From positions 1 to 35,788 of the forward strand of contig JAROBA010000048.1 in NCBI GenBank assembly GCA_029432815.1: a stretch of 35,788 bases of DNA, written 5' to 3'. Both the position numbers and the translations under genes were made by a program. Source of the stretch: Pontiellaceae bacterium B1224 (GTDB lineage Bacteria > Verrucomicrobiota > Kiritimatiellia > Kiritimatiellales > Pontiellaceae). The notes below the pieces were generated by a model. The model worked only from the letters and a program-made list of their open reading frames with translations. It did no database searches and was not told the DNA's origin. Position 1 is the stretch's first letter. Every line of letters begins with the position of its first letter. This document shows, piece by piece, positions 34,304-35,788 of the stretch.

Positions 34304-35788
34304 ACCTCTAACCAGATAGTTCAGGACCACATTCAGCTTCGCGATTTCCAATGCCTGGAATTCCCGGACATCCTCTTTCCGAATCAGCCGCAGGTAGCGC
34401 ACGGCCAGCAGAAAGACCGCAAGATAGAGCACTCCGATTCCTGCCAGGAGCAGCAGGTTAAGCAATCGGCTGTCGACCAGCGTAAAAAGATTGATCTGCT
34501 GCGAAACCCAATAAAATCCGCCGGCCAACGCAGCAAGTACTGCGGTTATACGCAGACAGAAGAGTGCGGGAAAATAGACGCCGCCGATGATTCGGCTCAC
34601 CACCCAGAGACGAAAAGGAATGGTAAAAATGAAGGTTCCGACCACTGCCAGGATTCCTCCGTATAAACCGAGGGAATAGTGCACAATCAACAGCCAGTCC
34701 AGAAACAGGTTGATCACCAGTTGCAACACCAGCATCGGCACCATGTTGAGCACCTTTTCTTTGGCTTTGATGGCCGCGGAAAGCGGCATGGAAACCAGCG
34801 GCAGCAGCAGCACCATGCACAGAGCGGATGCAATCTGCCCGGCCTCATCCATTTCTCCGCGGTAGATCAGATGATATGCCACCGGCGAGAAATAGGCCCC
34901 GAGAATGGCCACCGGCAGCGACACCAGCATCAGCAGTTTGTAGTAGGATTTCACCAACCGCCCCAGGCAGGAGTTGTCCCGGACATAGGCCTCGGCAAAA
35001 GCCGCCGTGAAGATCGGCAGAAAGGCGAGCGGCAGAAAGGTGATCGCGGTGTAAGGCAGCGTGTAGCCCAGATCATATATCCCGGCCACGGTGGTTCCGG
35101 CCACCGCCGCGAGGAAAAAGATCTCGGAATATTTAAACATGACGATTCGCAGAATAGAGCTGAGCATGACGGTTCCGGAAAAAGCCAGCGCCCGCTTCTT
35201 CCCGATCCCGAACTCCTTCACCTCCCACGAAAGGTTTCTGACATATTTCACGAGGAATATTGAACCCATCACATAAACACCGGCCAAAGCTAAAATCTGA
35301 GCCGAAAGCGCGGTCTCCACCTCCGGCTTAATCATCAGCCAGATGAACAGTACCGTAATCCACACCACGCCTTGCGTTATGGAAAGCAGCGCCACGACCC
35401 GCGTTTTGTAGAGCGACGTAAAGACGGTCCCCACAAAATCTTTCATCATCATTAACGTGGTCAGGGAGCAGGCGAGAAAGAGGTAGAAGCGAAAATGATC
35501 AACCCCCTCTGCCTTGAAGAGGCGCTGCAAGGGTTCCGAATAAAACAGCAATAGCGCGGATACAACGACTACGGTCAAAAATTGCAGGGCGGCAGATTTC
35601 CACAGAAGATGCACCAGTCCGAATCGATTCCGTCGTGCGGCCAACTCGGGAATATAGCGCATCAGCGCAACCCCCAGCCCCAACCCGCACAGCATGAGCA
35701 TATACTGGGAAATATTTATCAGCAGGCTGTAAACACCATACCTTTCGCGCCCCAGTCCATCGACCGTTAAAACGCTGATCCCGATATA
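34298..35788 (-). CDS. Polysaccharide biosynthesis/flippase family membrane protein (partial at window edge)
   Basis: The frame is open to the right edge without a start, so the gene is cut; at least 496 residues are visible. The residues before the internal ATG at 35701 (GRERYGVYSLLINISQYM) are in frame and look like the normal second-helix region of Wzx/MATE-like oligosaccharide flippases, so that ATG is not the start. About 12 hydrophobic helices can be seen, with GLGVALMRYIPE typical of the family. Such proteins flip lipid-linked sugars across the inner membrane for surface polysaccharides. It is convergent with the sulfatase. The exact substrate cannot be told. Confidence 0.85.
   Translation of the reverse strand, partial: YIGISVLTVDGLGRERYGVYSLLINISQYMLMLCGLGLGVALMRYIPELAARRNRFGLVHLLWKSAALQFLTVVVVSALLLFYSEPLQRLFKAEGVDHFRFYLFLACSLTTLMMMKDFVGTVFTSLYKTRVVALLSITQGVVWITVLFIWLMIKPEVETALSAQILALAGVYVMGSIFLVKYVRNLSWEVKEFGIGKKRALAFSGTVMLSSILRIVMFKYSEIFFLAAVAGTTVAGIYDLGYTLPYTAITFLPLAFLPIFTAAFAEAYVRDNSCLGRLVKSYYKLLMLVSLPVAILGAYFSPVAYHLIYRGEMDEAGQIASALCMVLLLPLVSMPLSAAIKAKEKVLNMVPMLVLQLVINLFLDWLLIVHYSLGLYGGILAVVGTFIFTIPFRLWVVSRIIGGVYFPALFCLRITAVLAALAGGFYWVSQQINLFTLVDSRLLNLLLLAGIGVLYLAVFLLAVRYLRLIRKEDVREFQALEIAKLNVVLNYLVRGS
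34346..34360. repeat. TTCCA-N5-TGGAA palindrome, copy 19 (in flippase)
   Basis: Core ATGCC, the same 15-mer as copy 10, again encoding FQALE in an unrelated protein. Confidence 0.85.

Overview
This window looks like a chromosomal stretch of a Gram-negative bacterium of the PVC type (Kiritimatiellota/Verrucomicrobiota-like). That placement is an inference from gene content: a Tat-exported sulfatase and oxidoreductase, a DUF3137/LemA pair, lysine made through diaminopimelate, and moderately GC-rich genes separated by repeat-laden gaps. No taxonomic marker such as rRNA is present. No rRNA or tRNA gene was recognised.

Layout. 1-930: an AT-rich segment with a small lipoprotein gene between inverted 25-nt repeats. 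934-8240: acyl-CoA synthetase, OsmC-like protein, Gfo/Idh/MocA oxidoreductase, HrpB helicase and FKBP isomerase, with dyad elements in the gaps. 8333-10439: a two-gene unit pairing a small MotA/ExbB-like membrane protein with an ExbD-like single-span protein that carries a very long coiled coil. 10710-14285: acetate transporter SatP, cold-shock protein, nitronate-monooxygenase-type flavoprotein, Ada-like methyltransferase/regulator. 14642-17673: a lysA-dapA-dapB operon with a clear terminator. 18012-21540: a NifV-like homocitrate synthase, a NifA-like sigma-54 activator and a GNAT acetyltransferase; the first two are each preceded by a nearly identical -24/-12 element.

21644-29201 is a complete type II-C CRISPR-Cas locus. 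It has a 30-repeat array, cas2, cas1 and a 1361-residue cas9, all read on the minus strand. A tracrRNA with anti-repeat, hairpins and terminator is read divergently from just upstream of cas9. All nuclease residues expected in Cas9 and Cas1 are visible. From 29649 to 34249 a plus-strand run encodes a HAAS-like membrane protein, a DUF3137-like protein, LemA, a LOG-family protein, a small lipoprotein and a sulfatase. The right edge cuts a polysaccharide flippase.

The least explained signal is a 15-bp interspersed palindrome, TTCCARNNNYTGGAA. Nineteen copies fit TTCCA-N5-TGGAA where far fewer than one is expected by chance. They lie in genes (in all three reading frames) and in gaps, one forms the stem of the dapB terminator, and none lies between 18857 and 33890, a stretch that includes the CRISPR locus. 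Other repeat classes are heptanucleotide tandem repeats, dyads built from paired GACA/GGCAGAA-like words, and the inverted repeats around the first gene.
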